Positions 25,225 to 33,091 of a stretch of 64,000 nucleotides of DNA are shown piece after piece. Under the pieces are notes generated by a model. That model saw only the letters and a program-made list of their open reading frames with translations, had not been told where the DNA came from and did not search any database. The stretch spans positions 1 through 64,000 of the IMG/VR virus record IMGVR_UViG_3300017991_000048, one strand, 5' to 3'. This DNA comes from a virus. Both the position numbers and the translations under genes were made by a program. The first letter of the stretch is position 1, and each line of letters opens with the position of its first letter.

Positions 25225-25665
25225 ATGGAAAAGATAGCCAACCCCCAAGAACTAGCCTCTGAACTGCGGTCCCTGATTCAAAAAGTTCAAGAACCGAATC
25301 CAAGCCGAGAGGAACTGTCTTCTGACTTAAAGAAGCTAGCCGCCATCCTCACCAAATTTTCCGGGTGGGAAGCCCATGCAACTCTTGTGGATTGTGTGGA
25401 AGCTATAACGCACAACAAGTTTCGCATTCGAGTTGGAAATGGAAGCCTAACAGTTGATTTGAACGGAGTCATCCATGCACTTGCTGACACGTTAGGGCTC
25501 AGCTTCCCCAACGTAGAACCTGTTCTCGATAACGCGCTTTTGAGAAGAGGGCAAATGGTGTCAAAGGAATTAATGAACGTCCAAAGAGACTTGAACAGAG
25601 TACTAGACGACGTGTTTGAAATTGCTGCGGACCTGGAAAAGTACCTGGATCGAGAGAGTGGTTAG
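25225..25665 (+). CDS. Helical protein with MEKIA...PSR N-motif
   Basis: 146 residues. The first 43 residues (MEKIANPQELASELRSLIQK then PNPSREELSSDLKKLAAIL) are the shared N-motif. A short beta pair (FRIRVGNGSLTVDLNGV) and helices follow. No catalytic residues stand out. Confidence 0.7.
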   Translation: MEKIANPQELASELRSLIQKVQEPNPSREELSSDLKKLAAILTKFSGWEAHATLVDCVEAITHNKFRIRVGNGSLTVDLNGVIHALADTLGLSFPNVEPVLDNALLRRGQMVSKELMNVQRDLNRVLDDVFEIAADLEKYLDRESG

Positions 25666-25692
25666 ACGGCTGATCTGGTGTAATTATACTCT

Positions 25693-25938
25693 GTGGCCCG
25701 TTACAGTCTTACAGCAGTGTTTAACGTCATGCGTTATTTCTGTGAGCACGAAGAAGCTTACAGCACCGACTTGATGAAAGCCTGTGATCTGTCGTATAAC
25801 CACGTCTACCATCTTCTCAAAGATTTGGAACAGGACGGGGAGTTGGTTTCCGAAATGCGAAACGGCCCTCACATGCAACGCAAATACTTCAGGCTATCTG
25901 ACAAAGCCAGAGCGGAATGGGAAACAAGCACTCACTGA
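25693..25938 (+). CDS. Winged-helix DNA-binding protein
   Basis: 81 residues starting at GTG. Helix-turn-helix (YSTDLMKACDLSYNHVYHLLKDLEQDGELV) followed by a wing (RKYFRLSDKARAEWE), like small PadR/MarR-type regulators. The start lies in GGTGTAATTATACTCT-GTG, a leaderless arrangement. The next 20 bases are almost entirely the parS-type palindrome. Confidence 0.7.
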   Translation: MARYSLTAVFNVMRYFCEHEEAYSTDLMKACDLSYNHVYHLLKDLEQDGELVSEMRNGPHMQRKYFRLSDKARAEWETSTH

Positions 25939-25939
25939 A

Positions 25940-25955
25940 TGTTTCACGTGAAACA
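25940..25955. promoter_or_regulatory. parS: Perfect parS-type centromere site
   Basis: TGTTTCACGTGAAACA is a 16-bp perfect palindrome identical to the bacterial chromosomal parS consensus (TGTTNCACGTGAAACA) bound by ParB CTPases. It fills the gap between two small genes. Chance occurrence of this palindrome class in 64 kb is well below one in a thousand. No parA or parB gene is visible in the window. Confidence 0.8.
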
Positions 25956-25958
25956 ATT

Positions 25959-26132
25959 ATGACCGACACAGAACTGGAAAAACTACACACGCAACTAGAT
26001 GAAGAGCTTCCGTGGTGGCAGCTTTTCGTTTTCGCTTACCGGTACAAAAACCTAAGAGCCTTGGCCCGGTATCTTATTAGAGAGCTTCAGGACGAAAAGA
26101 AAGGGGTCTGGAAAGGGAAAGACGTGGAATAA
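25959..26132 (+). CDS. Small helical protein next to parS
   Basis: 57 residues from ATG 25959, three bases after the parS palindrome. Helical and charged (ELEKLHTQLDEELPWWQLFVFAYRYKNLRALARYLIREL), with an aromatic central segment. No Shine-Dalgarno, since the palindrome occupies that place. ParB spreading from the site would be expected to affect this gene. Confidence 0.55.
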   Translation: MTDTELEKLHTQLDEELPWWQLFVFAYRYKNLRALARYLIRELQDEKKGVWKGKDVE

Positions 26133-26133
26133 A

Positions 26134-26415
26134 TCAAGTACGTTTCTCCATTTTATTATATTCCGCCCACCCCTTATCTGTCGGTGCCCACTTGAAGTTA
26201 TTTTCTTTCACGTAACCCTTTTCCTCAAGGATATGGATAGCTCTTATTGTTGTGATTTGTTTCCTCTTCACTGAGGGAAGTATTTCATGCAGCCGTATTG
26301 ACTCATGGGTGTGGCCAAACGTGCGCTTACGTTCGATTTCATTACACACAGACCACAAAATATACTTCTGGTTACTGGTTATGGAAGCAACTCTGCAATC
26401 GTAAGAATATTGCAT
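26134..26415 (-). CDS. Winged-helix-like protein
   Basis: 93 residues. Helices with a recognition-helix-like KRKQITTIRAIHILEEKGYVKE and a wing (NNFKWAPTDKGWAEYN). Probably a small transcription regulator. TGATG overlap with the upstream gene. Confidence 0.6.
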   Translation of the reverse strand: MQYSYDCRVASITSNQKYILWSVCNEIERKRTFGHTHESIRLHEILPSVKRKQITTIRAIHILEEKGYVKENNFKWAPTDKGWAEYNKMEKRT

Positions 26416-26699
26416 CAGGGAAGTTTGTACTCAATATAACGATAAGCTTCGTGTAGCCTGCCTAACGCATCATCTAGGCTCTCTCTACTCTCGGTCAATT
26501 GCTCATCTATATCCGCTTGGAACTCTTGCAACTCTATAAGGTCGTCCTCTCTAAGCATATTTTCAGGGTAGCCGAGCAAGGTGCCCCGTTGCGCGAGTTG
26601 GCGGCGTACTTGACCTAAGACCTCTTTGGCCTGTTTTAGCTCCCGTTCCCATTGCTTGATGGAAACAGTCGTTGCTGTGCGTTTGTAAGAGTACTCCAT
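26415..26699 (-). CDS. Coiled-coil protein
   Basis: 94 residues, two long charged helices (WERELKQAKEVLGQVRRQLAQRG and LQEFQADIDEQLTESRESLDDALGRL). Not recognised. Coupled to the winged-helix gene downstream. Confidence 0.6.
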   Translation of the reverse strand: MEYSYKRTATTVSIKQWERELKQAKEVLGQVRRQLAQRGTLLGYPENMLREDDLIELQEFQADIDEQLTESRESLDDALGRLHEAYRYIEYKLP

Positions 26700-26708
26700 T
26701 GATAACCC

Positions 26709-27293
26709 TTAAAGTTTCTCGAAGCCTATGCGATCGACAAAGTGATATTGAGAGCCAATCTGAACCACGTCACCGACAGACATGCTTGTGTGATCCAATC
26801 CCTTACGAGTAACCAATTGCCTTGCCTGTCCCATAGGACTCCAAGCCTCACCTTGCATCATACGAAAAATCTCTTCAAGGTTCCGTTCTCCCACAGTTCC
26901 TAATATGTTGTGGGTCTTTTCTGGGATCTCTGCCAGCAAATCAGGACGTCGCTCTTTAAGCCAGTCATATCCCATTATAATGTCGCGACGGTCCTCTATG
27001 GGGATCGCCTTTTTCACGTACCAAATGGTAGCGGCTTTCCCGTCATACTCAGGGTTCCCCGTTATCCTCGCGGCATCGGCCAAAGAACGGTACTGCTTCC
27101 GGTACTCCCTCTGAACGTCCCGCTCTTTTAGGCTTTGCTCAAGCCAGGGCTCAAGTGCTTTTGCCCCTAACCGAGACGCTAGAGAACGTAACTCGGTAGC
27201 TATCCTAACTCGGCTTGGGTTAGATCCTTGAGCGTATTCAAGGAGAGTTTCCAGTTCTTGGGCCAACTGTGCGGGAGTAGCTAACTTTTCCAT
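26709..27293 (-). CDS. MEKIA-motif protein with MSVGDVV C-terminal domain
   Basis: 194 residues. Residues 1-43 are the N-motif (MEKLATPAQLAQELETLLEY, then SNPSRVRIATELRSLASRL). A helical middle follows. The end TRKGLDHTSMSVGDVVQIGSQYHFVDRIGFEKL resembles the C-terminal HTSMSVGDVV segment of YodL-like / DUF phage proteins. A TATAAT hexamer lies about 10 bases before the ATG, unlike the usual phage motifs here. Confidence 0.7.
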   Translation of the reverse strand: MEKLATPAQLAQELETLLEYAQGSNPSRVRIATELRSLASRLGAKALEPWLEQSLKERDVQREYRKQYRSLADAARITGNPEYDGKAATIWYVKKAIPIEDRRDIIMGYDWLKERRPDLLAEIPEKTHNILGTVGERNLEEIFRMMQGEAWSPMGQARQLVTRKGLDHTSMSVGDVVQIGSQYHFVDRIGFEKL

Positions 27294-27344
27294 GCTTTTG
27301 AGGGATTATAAAAAGATCCAATTAAACAGGTGTAAGTACGCGAT

Positions 27345-27539
27345 ATGTGCAAGAATAATAGCACTCGACCTTTATGGATAAATAGCGAAATTGTCTATAT
27401 TGACGAGTGCATACACAAGCTGATCTGGTGTCTGAATCGGAATGGGATGGAAACGGTAGCCTCGTGCTGTGGGCACGGCAAGCAACCCGGCAGAATCCTA
27501 CTCAAGGATGGCCGGGAGATAATAATATCTGATCCTTGA
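27345..27539 (+). CDS. Small conserved phage protein
   Basis: 64 residues. YIDECIHKLIWCLNRNGMETVASCCGHGKQPGRILLKDGREIII is a well-spread phage protein of unknown function with a CCGH zinc-type motif. GGTGTAAGTACGCGAT ends at its ATG. Confidence 0.75.
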   Translation: MCKNNSTRPLWINSEIVYIDECIHKLIWCLNRNGMETVASCCGHGKQPGRILLKDGREIIISDP

Positions 27540-27609
27540 TCTTCTTTACCCAAGTCGGTGGCCTCAAATTCAGAGTCCATCGCTTTAGAGTTATGATAAA
27601 GTGTAAAAC

Positions 27610-27951
27610 ATGACGACACTATCCAATCTCCAGGATGAATTCACGGTATTTGTTACCCGTGACTTCGGGATGAACACCCACGCGGTCCCGCTCTGTGGCC
27701 TTTGTGGAAATACCGGGATTGTGAAAGCCATCTGGAAACCACCGTGGGCACCCACGGTAGATGCAAAAACCTATGAAATAGAGAGCTATTGCATCTGCTC
27801 AAACGGTCGGACTTTGCGTAAGAAAAACCCTCGCATAGGTCGGAAGTGGGGTGGATCATCGGTTACGAAGACACCTGACGGCTGTACCCTGGACGCGCCA
27901 GTGCCAGAAAAGGAGGGCCGAAGCCTCTGGGACCACGTGAAAGACGAATAA
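27610..27951 (+). CDS. Cys-containing protein with LWDHV tag
   Basis: 113 residues. Two Cys pairs (CGLCGNTG...YCICSNG) suggest a zinc site. The C-terminus KEGRSLWDHVKDE is the genome-specific tag after a charged linker. GTGTAAAAC lies directly before the ATG. Confidence 0.7.
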   Translation: MTTLSNLQDEFTVFVTRDFGMNTHAVPLCGLCGNTGIVKAIWKPPWAPTVDAKTYEIESYCICSNGRTLRKKNPRIGRKWGGSSVTKTPDGCTLDAPVPEKEGRSLWDHVKDE

Positions 27952-27960
27952 AGTTCCTAA

Positions 27961-28023
27961 ATGACTGAAGCCGCCCCTGGCACCAAAGACGGCCTCAGAA
28001 CTCCTTCTACCCAAGGCAGATGA
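27961..28023 (+). CDS. Possible 20-residue peptide ORF
   Basis: ATG to TGA encodes MTEAAPGTKDGLRTPSTQGR, ending ATGA-coupled to a second small ORF. No homology evidence and no strong ribosome site. Listed only because both ORFs lie in an otherwise empty 107-base gap with an inverted repeat CCGTG / CACGG around GGTTAACC. Confidence 0.2.
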   Translation: MTEAAPGTKDGLRTPSTQGR

Positions 28024-28088
28024 GCTACCGTGAGGTTAACCACGGCAAGCGCTATGTGTCAACGACCCACCCACCCATCGGCTTCTGA
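28020..28088 (+). CDS. Possible 22-residue peptide ORF
   Basis: Encodes MSYREVNHGKRYVSTTHPPIGF. Coupled by ATGA to the preceding short ORF and overlapping the 3' end of the convergent gene at 28059. Weak support. Confidence 0.2.
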   Translation: MSYREVNHGKRYVSTTHPPIGF

Positions 28089-28274
28089 CTCCTTTAAAAG
28101 CTTCTCAGTCTTACGTCTCCAGGCGGAAAACCGTTCAGCAGCCATATGCTCAGGGTAGTTATTCCACCGTTTGTCTCCACACCACTCGCACAAAGTGTAA
28201 GAACGGTCGAAAGTAGCTGAAATCTCATTGATTAATTCGATTATGGCGATAAGCCTGTCTCGGTTTGTTATCAC
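28059..28274 (-). CDS. Hypothetical small protein
   Basis: 71 residues, helical (DRLIAIIELINEISATFD and RFSAWRRKTEKLLKESEADGW) around one CEWCG pair. Not recognised. AGGAGG is visible just upstream of the ATG. Confidence 0.6.
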   Translation of the reverse strand: MITNRDRLIAIIELINEISATFDRSYTLCEWCGDKRWNNYPEHMAAERFSAWRRKTEKLLKESEADGWVGR

Positions 28275-28354
28275 GGCGAACCTCCTACATATTTAGGGGG
28301 TCTGGGAGCCGAGATGGTTTCAATTCAGCCAAAACGGTGTAATATTTCTCAACA

Positions 28355-28606
28355 ATGGAAGTTTTCAGACGCTTGTCAAACCCACCTTCTAAGTGGCATG
28401 TAGCCAACCCGGACGACGGGACAATAGCACTCTGTGGGTGGCACACAAACCCTGACGGAAATTCTGATTATATAAAACAGGCGATCGAAGTTTTCGAAAG
28501 CCACGCAATACCCGACGACAACCCCAGTGAGATATACTGCCATAACTGTCTACGAAAACGAAGAAAGGCTCTGAAAGACCTCTGGGATCACTTGTCCGAA
28601 AGTTGA
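28355..28606 (+). CDS. Small zinc-type protein with LWDHL tag
   Basis: 83 residues. One Cys near the middle and CHNC near the end suggest a zinc knuckle (IALCGWHT...IYCHNCLRK). The tag is KDLWDHLSES. The layout equals that of the gene at 32894 (LCGAYPTN...CKRCFRDLWDHLIKE), a likely paralogue. GGTGTAATATTTCTCAACA ends at the ATG; leaderless. Confidence 0.72.
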   Translation: MEVFRRLSNPPSKWHVANPDDGTIALCGWHTNPDGNSDYIKQAIEVFESHAIPDDNPSEIYCHNCLRKRRKALKDLWDHLSES

Positions 28607-28627
28607 TTAAATCAACTTGGTGTAATT

Positions 28628-28849
28628 GTGTCAGAACCTCCAAAATGCAAATGCGGAAAAACTCTTGATCTGTGGCCTGCTCGACACCATACCTTTCGAA
28701 CCTTCACCTCAACCCGAAAAAGCTTTTTACCCCCGACCTACGTTTGCACCAGATGCCATCTATCTTATCCAATAGATCACTTCGATACCAAAAACCTCTG
28801 GGAACATTTATCTGAGGACTCAAATGGCAAAAAAACTCAAAACAAGTGA
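28628..28849 (+). CDS. Zinc-ribbon protein with LWEHL tag
   Basis: 73 residues starting at GTG. Four-Cys ribbon (CKCGKT...VCTRCHL), then KNLWEHLSEDSNGKKTQNK. The start codon is part of GGTGTAATTGTG and the frame is closed by a stop three codons upstream, so translation must begin within or at the promoter motif. A TTGAT-N3-ATCAA palindrome sits just before it. Confidence 0.68.
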   Translation: MSEPPKCKCGKTLDLWPARHHTFRTFTSTRKSFLPPTYVCTRCHLSYPIDHFDTKNLWEHLSEDSNGKKTQNK

Positions 28850-29321
28850 CTTTTTCAACACCGCTGTCTCCAGAGACCTCGCTCAGGCTGTTGAAGTTAT
28901 TAAAGCTCAAGAGCAGACTGTTCAGGCTGTTAAAGCTCAAGCTGTTAAGGTTCAAGCCTACACACCCGCCACAGACTTCCAGACGGTTTACGCTACTGAA
29001 AACCCCTTCCATACAACGGAAGAGGGCGAAGTTAGGCGTCTAAGCCCTAAGAAACAAGGAGCCCAAAAAACGCTCGAAAAGTATAGACACAGTGTGCTGA
29101 AAGGTTACCCACGCGGAGAGACGGTAGAGAAATACTATAGAGCGGCTGTTATCTTAGACGAAGAACTGGACCACGACATTGAACTCGATCATATAAGATT
29201 GCTCTTGCGTGTTATTGACAAACTGCGAAACGAGCTTGATGTTGATACCCCCGGTGAACCGCCGCCTAAGAAGAGAAAGGCAAACGACCTTTGGGGCCAT
29301 CTTACCAACGATGAAGAATGA
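28824..29321 (+). CDS. Helical protein with LWGHL tag
   Basis: 165 residues. The N-terminus has a heptad-like repeat of VKAQ (VIKAQEQTVQAVKAQAVKVQ, about 24-44). The C-terminus has a Pro/Lys linker (TPGEPPPKKRKAN) and the tag DLWGHLTNDEE. The central helical part (about 85-140) may be a divergent member of the helical module seen in the 50-62 kb array. Overlaps both neighbours. Confidence 0.7.
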   Translation: MAKKLKTSDFFNTAVSRDLAQAVEVIKAQEQTVQAVKAQAVKVQAYTPATDFQTVYATENPFHTTEEGEVRRLSPKKQGAQKTLEKYRHSVLKGYPRGETVEKYYRAAVILDEELDHDIELDHIRLLLRVIDKLRNELDVDTPGEPPPKKRKANDLWGHLTNDEE

Positions 29322-29836
29322 ACCGTTACGAACTTGAAGAACTCTTAGAAGATGAAGACCGCATAGGCTTGGCAGTTTCACCCTGTAATGATGAGCCGCG
29401 TCTGTGGACTCATCACACTGGCCTTGTCGTTGGTGATCCTTACAATCAAACCGTTCTTGCCTTCTTTTGTATTTACGGCCAAAGAGCGGTTCAGATGCAC
29501 AACTGGCTGCAATCGTTAGACGTGTTCTCCTCCGATTTAATCCCCGAATCGGTAAACTTTCAAGGTCGTGTGTATGGCGATAGAGAGTCAATAGAAGTTG
29601 CTTGCTACCGATGTTATAAAGTTACTCGGATAACACCCACCCGGCTGATCACCAGGAACATACCATGTGGCTGTGCCGCTGGCACTTTTGGCCCTATTCA
29701 CTTGGTCAGATTTATAGACCTACCCAGGCCAGGGATTGAAGATTATGTCCCTTACTTGCAGCAGCGAGAAGGCAGGACACCAGAAACGACACCGGAACCT
29801 GAACTCGACTATTATGAATGTGTGAAAGACGATTAG
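29318..29836 (+). CDS. Hypothetical protein
   Basis: 172 residues, mostly beta (LWTHHTGLVVGD, TVLAFFCIYG), with CYRCYK and CGCA Cys groups that may bind zinc. The C-terminus ends in a Pro/Glu linker and YYECVKDD, which sits where the tag would be but has lost LWDH. ATGA overlap with the upstream gene. Confidence 0.65.
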   Translation: MNRYELEELLEDEDRIGLAVSPCNDEPRLWTHHTGLVVGDPYNQTVLAFFCIYGQRAVQMHNWLQSLDVFSSDLIPESVNFQGRVYGDRESIEVACYRCYKVTRITPTRLITRNIPCGCAAGTFGPIHLVRFIDLPRPGIEDYVPYLQQREGRTPETTPEPELDYYECVKDD

Positions 29837-29839
29837 GCT

Positions 29840-30610
29840 TTACCACTTGGTTCGGTTTTCATCCCGACCGGTAGAGCCTTCGGGGTAATGTATTGTGCCC
29901 TTCCATCCGGGCCAGAAGGGTTTCCAGGAATCGAGCCCTCTCCAAAGATACGTCTTTTCGCCCCAATCTCCGTAAGAAGCGCTACTCTCCATGTCGTAGG
30001 CTTTTGATCCCTTAATATAGCCCGAAGGGGTTTTAAGACCCATATACTCAAAAATGTCATCTGAGGCTAAATCGGCAAGAAGAGCATCTCTTGAAATAGG
30101 ACCGGGGTAGTTCTGTTCCAGTTTCTCTGGCTTGTTATAAAACGTACCATAAATAATACGAGCGGGTTTGGCGGTCGCCTGAAGTCCTTTGACTATCTTC
30201 CTGGGATCTCTGGCTCCATCCAGGGCTCTTTCCTCTTTCAAGAGTTTCTCAAATGTTTTTCGTAGCCGTCCAATGGTCTTGTCCCGGTTAGTTACGTAAC
30301 GCTCCATCCGTTGCTGCCGAACGGCCTCTGCTCTTTGCTTCTTTTTGACTTCCTCTTCTTCGATGGTCTGGACCTGGGCTGGCTCCCAGTTGCGAACCTT
30401 TTTCTCATAACGAGCCAGGAATCTTTCGGACTCTTTAAGTCTCCATTTAAGATCACGCTCAGCATCCTTGTAAACTCTGTCCCACTCGGCATCGCCCCGC
30501 TAGCCGTAGCCCGGACGCTTATAGCCATGGTGGGCCAATCTGCCGCGAGGACACTTGACTTTCTGCTCACAGAACCCGCAAGTCCCAATGTGCCGGGTCT
30601 TTGTAGCCAT
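29840..30610 (-). pseudogene. Zinc-finger protein gene interrupted by in-frame TAG
   Basis: From ATG 30610 the frame reads a Cys-type knuckle (CGFCEQKVKCPRGRLAHHGY), then KRPGYG and a TAG at 30500-30502. The same frame stays open for another 220 codons: a charged helix (RVYKDAERDLKWRLKESERF), then MERYVTNRDK (ATG 30307) to the end at 29840. Other phages carry CxxC...LAHHGYxRPG proteins that continue without a stop. Either a nonsense mutation or deletion has split the gene, or the downstream part is made from ATG 30307 alone. TAG is an ordinary stop elsewhere here. Confidence 0.6.
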
Positions 30611-30712
30611 GCCCTCAAGATACCGGGCAACTATATTATGGGCGGGAGTCATCTACAAAGCCGGTCTTACCAAAAGAGTATGATTTCCAGCCAAATCGGT
30701 GTAATATTAAGA

Positions 30713-30859
30713 ATGCGAGCATTCCTCCAAAACCTATACAAGAGGTACCAGCGATGGAAATGCCGCAGGGACTTCTCAAAGCTCCGTAAGAATGAACAAA
30801 AACTGTTTACATGGTTGGGGTACGACCCGGAAACTCTGATCCGAAGGGGAAAGCTGTAA
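30713..30859 (+). CDS. Small basic protein
   Basis: 48 residues, Arg/Lys-rich (LYKRYQRWKCRRDFSKLRKNEQK) with an aromatic end. CGGTGTAATATTAAGA ends at its ATG, identifying the start. Role unknown; it could bind nucleic acid. Confidence 0.55.
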   Translation: MRAFLQNLYKRYQRWKCRRDFSKLRKNEQKLFTWLGYDPETLIRRGKL

Positions 30860-30864
30860 ACGAT

Positions 30865-31149
30865 ATGGACAGGATACCTGAAACCATAATGTTTGGGGGT
30901 AAAGAACGGAAGGTCGAGCCGGGTTGGAGCAACTGGTATAAAATCCGCATTGGAAAGCTAGGAACGCTGGATATCCATGATTGCGGCAAATCCGGGTTTC
31001 AAGCCTTTTGCAATACAATTATCCCAAGGTGCAACGCCCAAGGATTCACGTTCCACGAGGCCGTCAGCAGCCTGGAAATAGCGATGAATGACTACCTTGA
31101 GGCTCTAGGTGTGGAACTCGGCTACGTGAGTTTTGATAAAAGCCGTTGA
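30865..31149 (+). CDS. FGGKxRKV-family small protein
   Basis: 94 residues. PETIMFGGKERKVEPGW at the N-terminus, then beta strands, then FTFHEAVSSLEIAMNDYLEALGVELGY. The same pattern appears in the genes at 52181 (twice in tandem) and 54776. The TFxEAVxxLE end resembles the helix of HicB-like small folds. No tag is present. Follows the 48-residue gene by 5 bases. Confidence 0.65.
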   Translation: MDRIPETIMFGGKERKVEPGWSNWYKIRIGKLGTLDIHDCGKSGFQAFCNTIIPRCNAQGFTFHEAVSSLEIAMNDYLEALGVELGYVSFDKSR

Positions 31150-31320
31150 TCCGGAACTTTATTATATCAAATGCTGACGGGAACAATTTTGCTTGTTAGC
31201 GAAATCATTTACTTTTTTGTCCAGAAATTTTTATTTTCGTGTAAATTGTTGAGATCGGTCCTGTTTTCGGTGTAGTAGATACTGTCAACCTTTTGGCGTA
31301 GGGCCAGAAAGAAAATGTAA
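31150..31320 (+). promoter_or_regulatory. 171-base intergenic region with class B motif
   Basis: AT-rich. It contains TTCGGTGTAGTAGATAC near 31270, a class B-like motif about 45 bases from the next ATG. No terminator and no ORF are visible. Confidence 0.4.
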
Positions 31321-32013
31321 ATGTTAACTAAGGCTAGAAAATATCAAGCAACCCTGAGAGGCGTGACTCCAATACTTATGAACAATGACAATCTCGCCTG
31401 GAAGGAAAGGGTAAAAGCGTGGCAGATCGACCCGGCCAACAAATCCAAGAGCGTAAAAGGTGACGACCGTTCCCCCGCCTGGACTTGGATTGGCTGTTTG
31501 TACAAGGCCAATGACTTGATCGTCGTTGAGTCTGACGCGATCATGGCAATGCTCCGAGACGCTGGACAGAAATGTCCAACCGGAAAAGGTAGGGCATCTT
31601 ACAAGGCCATAACCCAAAGCGGCATCCTTGTGGACCAAATCGGCTGGCCGGTGGAGACCTCCAAGGGGTTCATAAAGTGGTCATCTTTTGACGCCCTCCA
31701 TGATGACGAGGACTTTACAGTTCACGAAAAGGTGGCGAACCAGCACGGGATTGACCTTTTTGTCAAAAGGGTAACAATTGGCAACAGTAAGTGGGTCAGA
31801 GTCAGACCACGATTCGATCAGTGGAAGATTGAGGGAACCATTACTGTAGTGGACGATACCCTTACAACGGACGTCCTTCAGACTATCTTTAATGTCGGAG
31901 GGCACCGCTGCGGTCTGTGTGACTGGAGACCGGGAAGTCCCAAGAAGCCCGGTAGTTTCGGCATGTTTGAAACCACACTCAAAGAGATTAAAATGGAAGG
32001 AGTTGCGGCATGA
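31321..32013 (+). CDS. Conserved phage protein, possible RAMP-like fold
   Basis: 230 residues. ATLRGVTPILMNNDNLAWKERV at the start and GLCDWRPGSPKKPGSFGMFETTL at the end are landmarks of a conserved phage protein of unknown function. The terminal Gly-rich G-S-F-G-x-F loop and two ferredoxin-like halves recall RAMP proteins, but this is only an impression. It overlaps the next gene by 4 bases; the two appear as a pair in other phages as far as I recall. Confidence 0.65.
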   Translation: MLTKARKYQATLRGVTPILMNNDNLAWKERVKAWQIDPANKSKSVKGDDRSPAWTWIGCLYKANDLIVVESDAIMAMLRDAGQKCPTGKGRASYKAITQSGILVDQIGWPVETSKGFIKWSSFDALHDDEDFTVHEKVANQHGIDLFVKRVTIGNSKWVRVRPRFDQWKIEGTITVVDDTLTTDVLQTIFNVGGHRCGLCDWRPGSPKKPGSFGMFETTLKEIKMEGVAA

Positions 32014-32462
32014 GTGGCAAGACAAACGTATTTTTCGGCGGGGTGCCAACGGCTCCCGACGTAAAGAAACTCATGGATCATTTCGGAGTGCCTGAGGAAA
32101 ACGTGTTACTGAACTGGACCGAAATCGAAGAGGTGATAGGAGAGGAGAAAGGCTCCAGCCGTTTCACTTCCGTTACCGGGGCATGGAGGAAAAAGCTTCG
32201 TAAGGACCATAATATCGAAATGATCCCCGAAATCGGCAAGGGTCTGAAAGCCGCTAATCCGCATGAGCGTGTTGATCTGGCAGGAGGTCTTATCCACAAA
32301 GCCACCAATAGCATCAAACGCTCCATCTCTGTAGCCGACAAGACAGACGTAACCCGATTGGACGAAGAGCATAAGAAACGACACACTTTTCTTAGTGTGT
32401 TAGGCGGAAAGATGCGTATGCTTTTCATCAACGAGCAGAAGAAGCTGCCTACCGGCGAATAG
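32010..32462 (+). CDS. Conserved phage protein
   Basis: 150 residues. DVKKLMDHFGVPEENVLLNWTEIEEVIGEEKGSSRFTSVTGAWRKKLRKDHNIEM is a conserved segment of phage proteins likely to bind DNA or a partner. The helical C-terminus is TRLDEEHKKRHTFLSVLGGKMR. Coupled to the gene at 31321. Confidence 0.65.
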   Translation: MSGKTNVFFGGVPTAPDVKKLMDHFGVPEENVLLNWTEIEEVIGEEKGSSRFTSVTGAWRKKLRKDHNIEMIPEIGKGLKAANPHERVDLAGGLIHKATNSIKRSISVADKTDVTRLDEEHKKRHTFLSVLGGKMRMLFINEQKKLPTGE

Positions 32463-32893
32463 CCGGTAAACTGAGGATTCTGTTGCGGCAGGGTGTGCTT
32501 CGATTCGGCAGGGTTAGCCAGGGCTTGGTCAGGTCCGCTACGGTATGGTTGGGTGAGGATTATGGTTCGGCAAGGTTCGCCAGGGTACGGTAGGCTGCGG
32601 TCTACTACGGTTCGGTTGGTACGCTTTGGTTCGGTCGGGTCTGGTGAGGATTATGGCCCGGTGAGTTGGGCAGCGAGGTTAGGGACGTGGTTTGTTGAGA
32701 CTCGGTTGGCTTTGGCCCTGTTTGGTACGCTGCGGCAAGGTGAGGACCCTGGTTTGGTGAAGGTATGGCACGTTTCGTTTCGCTATGGTTGGGCCGGGTG
32801 AGGTATGGTACGGTCGGGTTGCCTTTGGTTTGGTGTGGCGAGGATTGCGTTTTGGCGAGCTATGGTATGGCAAGGTTTGGCGAGGATTAGGGT
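32463..32893. repeat. G/T-rich degenerate short-repeat tract, noncoding
   Basis: About 430 bases in which the + strand is almost free of A/C runs and built from GGTTCGGT, GGTATGGT, GGCAAGGT and GTGAGGATTATGG words at irregular spacing. Open frames across it are Gly/Arg/Trp-rich and look spurious. The opposite-strand form of the same words (GGACCGAACCGACC) recurs at 47600-47720. Confidence 0.7.
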
Positions 32894-33091
32894 ATGGCTA
32901 TGACCAACGCAGAGATTTATTGCTTTACCTGGAAATATATCGGAGGTGTCTACCACGCAAAAAATGAGGACGGTAATCCTCTGTGTGGTGCTTACCCAAC
33001 CAATCTCAGATCCTCCGATGTCAAACCCAGAGGCTACCGGCCCTGTAAACGGTGTTTCCGGGACTTGTGGGATCACTTGATTAAGGAATAA
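32894..33091 (+). CDS. Small zinc-type protein with LWDHL tag
   Basis: 65 residues. GNPLCGAYPTN and YRPCKRCFRDLWDHLIKE give three Cys plus the tag immediately after the CxxC. Paralogue of the gene at 28355. Start ATG 32894 or ATG 32900. It lies directly at the edge of the G/T-rich repeat tract. Confidence 0.7.
   Translation: MAMTNAEIYCFTWKYIGGVYHAKNEDGNPLCGAYPTNLRSSDVKPRGYRPCKRCFRDLWDHLIKE

Noticed and set aside
27925-27945. CACGTGAAAG as a second parS-like half site
   Set aside because: Only the right half resembles parS and it lies inside the coding sequence of a tag (DHVKD).
27952-28058. tRNA-like stretch (GGTAGCTCATCTG on the - strand)
   Set aside because: D-arm-like words are present, but there is no acceptor stem, no anticodon arm of correct size and no GTTCGAATC T-arm.
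32493-32967. ORFs across the G/T-rich tract
   Set aside because: Composition (Gly, Trp, Arg, Val only) follows the repeat words and the opposite frame is equally open.
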